From Bog-756 sp052326605 (lineage in GTDB: Bacteria > Actinomycetota > Acidimicrobiia > Acidimicrobiales > RAAP-2), in the NCBI GenBank assembly GCA_052326605.1, contig JBKQMB010000042.1:1-64000 (forward strand): a stretch of DNA of 64,000 nucleotides, given 5' to 3'. Position 1 is the first letter of the stretch; every line of letters starts with the position of its first letter. This document shows, piece after piece, positions 62,135 to 64,000 of this stretch. The notes under the pieces are model-generated. The model saw only the letters and a program-made list of their open reading frames with translations. It was not told where the DNA came from and did not search any database. The position numbers and the translations under genes are program-made.

Positions 62135-62716
62135 TCAGCCGGGTGTGGACGCCCTGGCCCGGGCCTCGGCCTTCACCTGCTGCTTGAACTGGCGGACCTT
62201 GGTCGATGCCTCGGGTGAGTCGATATCGGCCACCGAGCGGAAGGTGCCCGGCTCGCCGAACGGCGCGGCCGCATGCTCCCAGCCGGCCGGCTGGACCCCG
62301 AGCTGCTTGCCGAGGAGGGCCGTGAAGATGCGGGCCTTCTGCTCGCCGAAGCCGGGCAGTGCCTTCAGGTTGGAGAGCAGCTCCTCGCCGTCGGTCGCCG
62401 TGGTCCAGATGGCGGCGGCGTCGCCGCCGTAGGAGTCCACGATGACGGTGCAGACCTCCTGCACCCGTCCGGCCATCGATTTCGGAAACCGGTGCAGCGC
62501 CGGTTTGGTGCCGAAGACCGAGGCCAACTCCTCGGGGTCCATGGCGGCGATGGCCCCGACCTCGAGCTGTCCACCGAGACGCGCCTGCAGATCCAAGGGT
62601 GCCTTGAAGGCCCGCTCGAGGGGGATCTGCTGGTCGAGGATCATGGCGATCAGGAGGGCCAACGGGTCGTCCGAAAGGAGCCTGTCTGCGGCTTCGTCGC
62701 CGGTCACCTGGATCAC
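62135..62716 (-). CDS. HhH-GPD family base-excision DNA repair protein
   Basis: A 193-aa protein. LIAMILDQQIPLERAFKAPLDLQARLG and LKALPGFGEQKARIFTALLGKQLG carry the helix-hairpin-helix and the GPD-type region seen in small DNA glycosylases. It lacks the [4Fe-4S] cysteine loop of MutY. A glycosylase on damaged bases is likely. TAGCCT lies 6 nt before the GTG at 62716, so leaderless. It is convergent with the secreted protein gene. Confidence 0.83.
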   Translation of the reverse strand: MIQVTGDEAADRLLSDDPLALLIAMILDQQIPLERAFKAPLDLQARLGGQLEVGAIAAMDPEELASVFGTKPALHRFPKSMAGRVQEVCTVIVDSYGGDAAAIWTTATDGEELLSNLKALPGFGEQKARIFTALLGKQLGVQPAGWEHAAAPFGEPGTFRSVADIDSPEASTKVRQFKQQVKAEARARASTPG

Positions 62717-62931
62717 GGCGTCAGGCTAGCCGGGAGCGGCCCGGGCCCGATGTCCGGGGTCCGGAGACGCCGATCACTGCTCCGGGCGATCGGCCTGCTC
62801 GTCAGCCAGGAGTTCATGTCGCCGGGAGTGTCCTGTGTCCGTGGCCTGGCGACTGCCCGCCCGAGGAACCGAGTCGGCGCATTGCAGGGGGGCCATGGGC
62901 GATCGGCCCGTCGGCAGCAGACCGACCTCGC

Positions 62932-64000
62932 CTACGAATTCCAGGGGTCGGCGGCTGCCGTGTCGATGCCGAAGCGGTCGATCGCCTCGCCCACCGTGCC
63001 CGCGGGGATCACGCCGTCAGCGGCCAGGCAGCGGAGCACGGCCACCACCACGTGGGCCGCATCGACCTCGAAGTGCCGGCGCAGCACCTCCCGGGTGTCG
63101 GAGCGCCCGAACCCGTCGGTCCCGAGCGACACGAAGCGCCGTGGCATCCACCGTGCGACCTGGTCGGGGACCGATCGCATGTAGTCGGTCACCGCCACGA
63201 TCGGGCCCTCGGAGTGGGCGAGGCAGTCTGCCACATAGGGGATCCGTTGGGGATCCGCCGGGTGCAGGCGGTTCCACCGTTCGACCGAGATGGCGTCCTC
63301 GCGGAGCGACTTGTACGAGGTGACCGACCACGCGTCGGCAGCGACGCCCCAGTCGGTGGACAGCAGGTCGCGGGCCGTCATCGCCGCCTGCCACGCCGTC
63401 CCCGAGAAGAGCAGCGTGGCCCGTGCCGAACCCGGACCGCCGGAGGCGAACCGATAGAGGCCTTTGATGATCCCCGTGCGCACCCGATCCGTCTCGGCCG
63501 GATCCACCGGCAGCGCAGGCATCCGGTAGTTCTCGTTGTAGAGGGTGAGGTACCAGAACCGGTCCTCCGGCTCCGGGCCGGTCATCCGCCTGATGCCGTC
63601 CTCGACGATGGTGGCCACCTCGTAGGCGAACGCCGGGTCGTAGGCGGCAACATTGGGCACCACGGAGGCCAGCAGGAGCGAGTGGCCGTCCTGGTGCTGG
63701 AGCCCTTCGCCGTTGAGGGTGGTCCGGCCGGCGGTGCACCCGAGGAGGAACCCGCGCCCGCGGCAGTCACCGAGAGCCCACAGGAGGTCCCCGGTCCGCT
63801 GGAAGCCGAACATCGAGTAGAAGAGGTAGCAGGGGATCAGGGGCTCGCCCCACGTGGCATACGAGGTGGCCGCCGCCGTGAACGCTGCGATGCCCCCGGC
63901 TTCGCTGATCCCCTCCTGGAGCACCTGGCCCGTGGCGCTCTCGGCGTAGTGCAGGGCGAGCCCGGCATCGACGGGCGTGTAGCGCTGGCCGTCGGGTGCA
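62932..64000 (-). CDS. aceE: Pyruvate dehydrogenase E1 component AceE (C-terminal part, runs off the edge)
   Basis: This is the last about 355 residues of the homodimeric PDH E1, open at the right edge. YTPVDAGLALHYAESATGQVLQEGISEAG, PCYLFYSMFGFQRTGDLLWALGDCRGRGFLLGCTAGRTTLNGEGLQHQDGHSLL, and TDYMRSVPDQVARWMPRRFVSLGTDGFGRSDTREVLRRHFEVDAAHVV are AceE hallmarks. The enzyme decarboxylates pyruvate with TDP and passes the acyl group to E2. The stop is at 62932; the start lies beyond 64000. Confidence 0.94.
   Translation of the reverse strand, partial: APDGQRYTPVDAGLALHYAESATGQVLQEGISEAGGIAAFTAAATSYATWGEPLIPCYLFYSMFGFQRTGDLLWALGDCRGRGFLLGCTAGRTTLNGEGLQHQDGHSLLLASVVPNVAAYDPAFAYEVATIVEDGIRRMTGPEPEDRFWYLTLYNENYRMPALPVDPAETDRVRTGIIKGLYRFASGGPGSARATLLFSGTAWQAAMTARDLLSTDWGVAADAWSVTSYKSLREDAISVERWNRLHPADPQRIPYVADCLAHSEGPIVAVTDYMRSVPDQVARWMPRRFVSLGTDGFGRSDTREVLRRHFEVDAAHVVVAVLRCLAADGVIPAGTVGEAIDRFGIDTAAADPWNS

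Overview
This is a 64 kb piece of a high-GC actinobacterial chromosome, most like an Acidimicrobiia-type lineage. The evidence is strong GC codon bias, GTG/TTG starts, frequent ATGA/GTGA stop-start overlaps, a SUF-only iron-sulfur system, actinobacterial steroid/fatty-acid catabolism genes (a FadA5-like thiolase with TNNAACNNGTTNNA operators), an LCP protein, an AceE-type pyruvate dehydrogenase and pervasive leaderless starts (a TANNNT box 6-9 nt before ATG/GTG). The species assignment is inference. I saw no tRNA, rRNA or CRISPR array.

Layout. 1-7 kb is an accessory segment: a 23-bp tandem repeat like an IS end, an ArsR/SRPBCC pair with a palindromic operator over the start codon, a small lipoprotein, two unrecognised proteins (172 and 660 aa), an MNT/HEPN nucleotidyltransferase pair, and a dead integration scar (3' end of an acyl-CoA dehydrogenase gene, flanking imperfect repeats, frameshifted integrase without its catalytic half). 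7-13.4 kb holds isolated genes: MFS exporter, MmcQ/YjbR protein, IlvD/Edd sugar-acid dehydratase, PRC-barrel-like protein, and a lipoprotein with seven Cys-pair repeats. 13.4-16.6 kb is a small gene graveyard around an intact DUF2252 gene: remnants of an esterase, a YCII protein with one nonsense codon, a small conserved protein and a luciferase-like monooxygenase.

16.6-19 kb has a translationally coupled sterol-desaturase/acetyltransferase pair and a small GNAT. 19.1-25.4 kb is a lipid/steroid-catabolic block (fadA5-like thiolase, EchA19-like crotonase, hot-dog thioesterase, GNAT, divergent acyl-CoA ligase and SDR), with KstR-like palindromes at the two control regions. 25.4-31.5 kb carries a VOC protein, a degenerate phospholipase-D-like lipoprotein, an Lgt-like membrane protein, an SDR, a RipA-like NlpC/P60 endopeptidase and a dienelactone hydrolase. 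31.5-39.1 kb includes an HExxH-like protein, a CoA-ester lyase, an Mcd-like acyl-CoA dehydrogenase with N-terminal extension and a MaoC hydratase, suggesting branched C5-dicarboxyl-CoA metabolism. 39.2-45 kb holds MutY, hydrolases, a flavin reductase, an RfbC-like epimerase, an SDR and a membrane protein.

45-57 kb is the Fe-S assembly region: oligopeptidase B, then sufB, a small Cys-rich protein, a reverse-strand ECH1-like isomerase, sufD, a Rieske ferredoxin and a SufC-like ATPase on the plus strand, an LCP protein, then sufU, sufS and a second, canonical sufC on the minus strand. 57-64 kb carries a glycogen-debranching enzyme, an MBL hydrolase, an acyl-CoA dehydrogenase, a secreted protein, an HhH-GPD repair protein and the C-terminal part of AceE running off the right edge.
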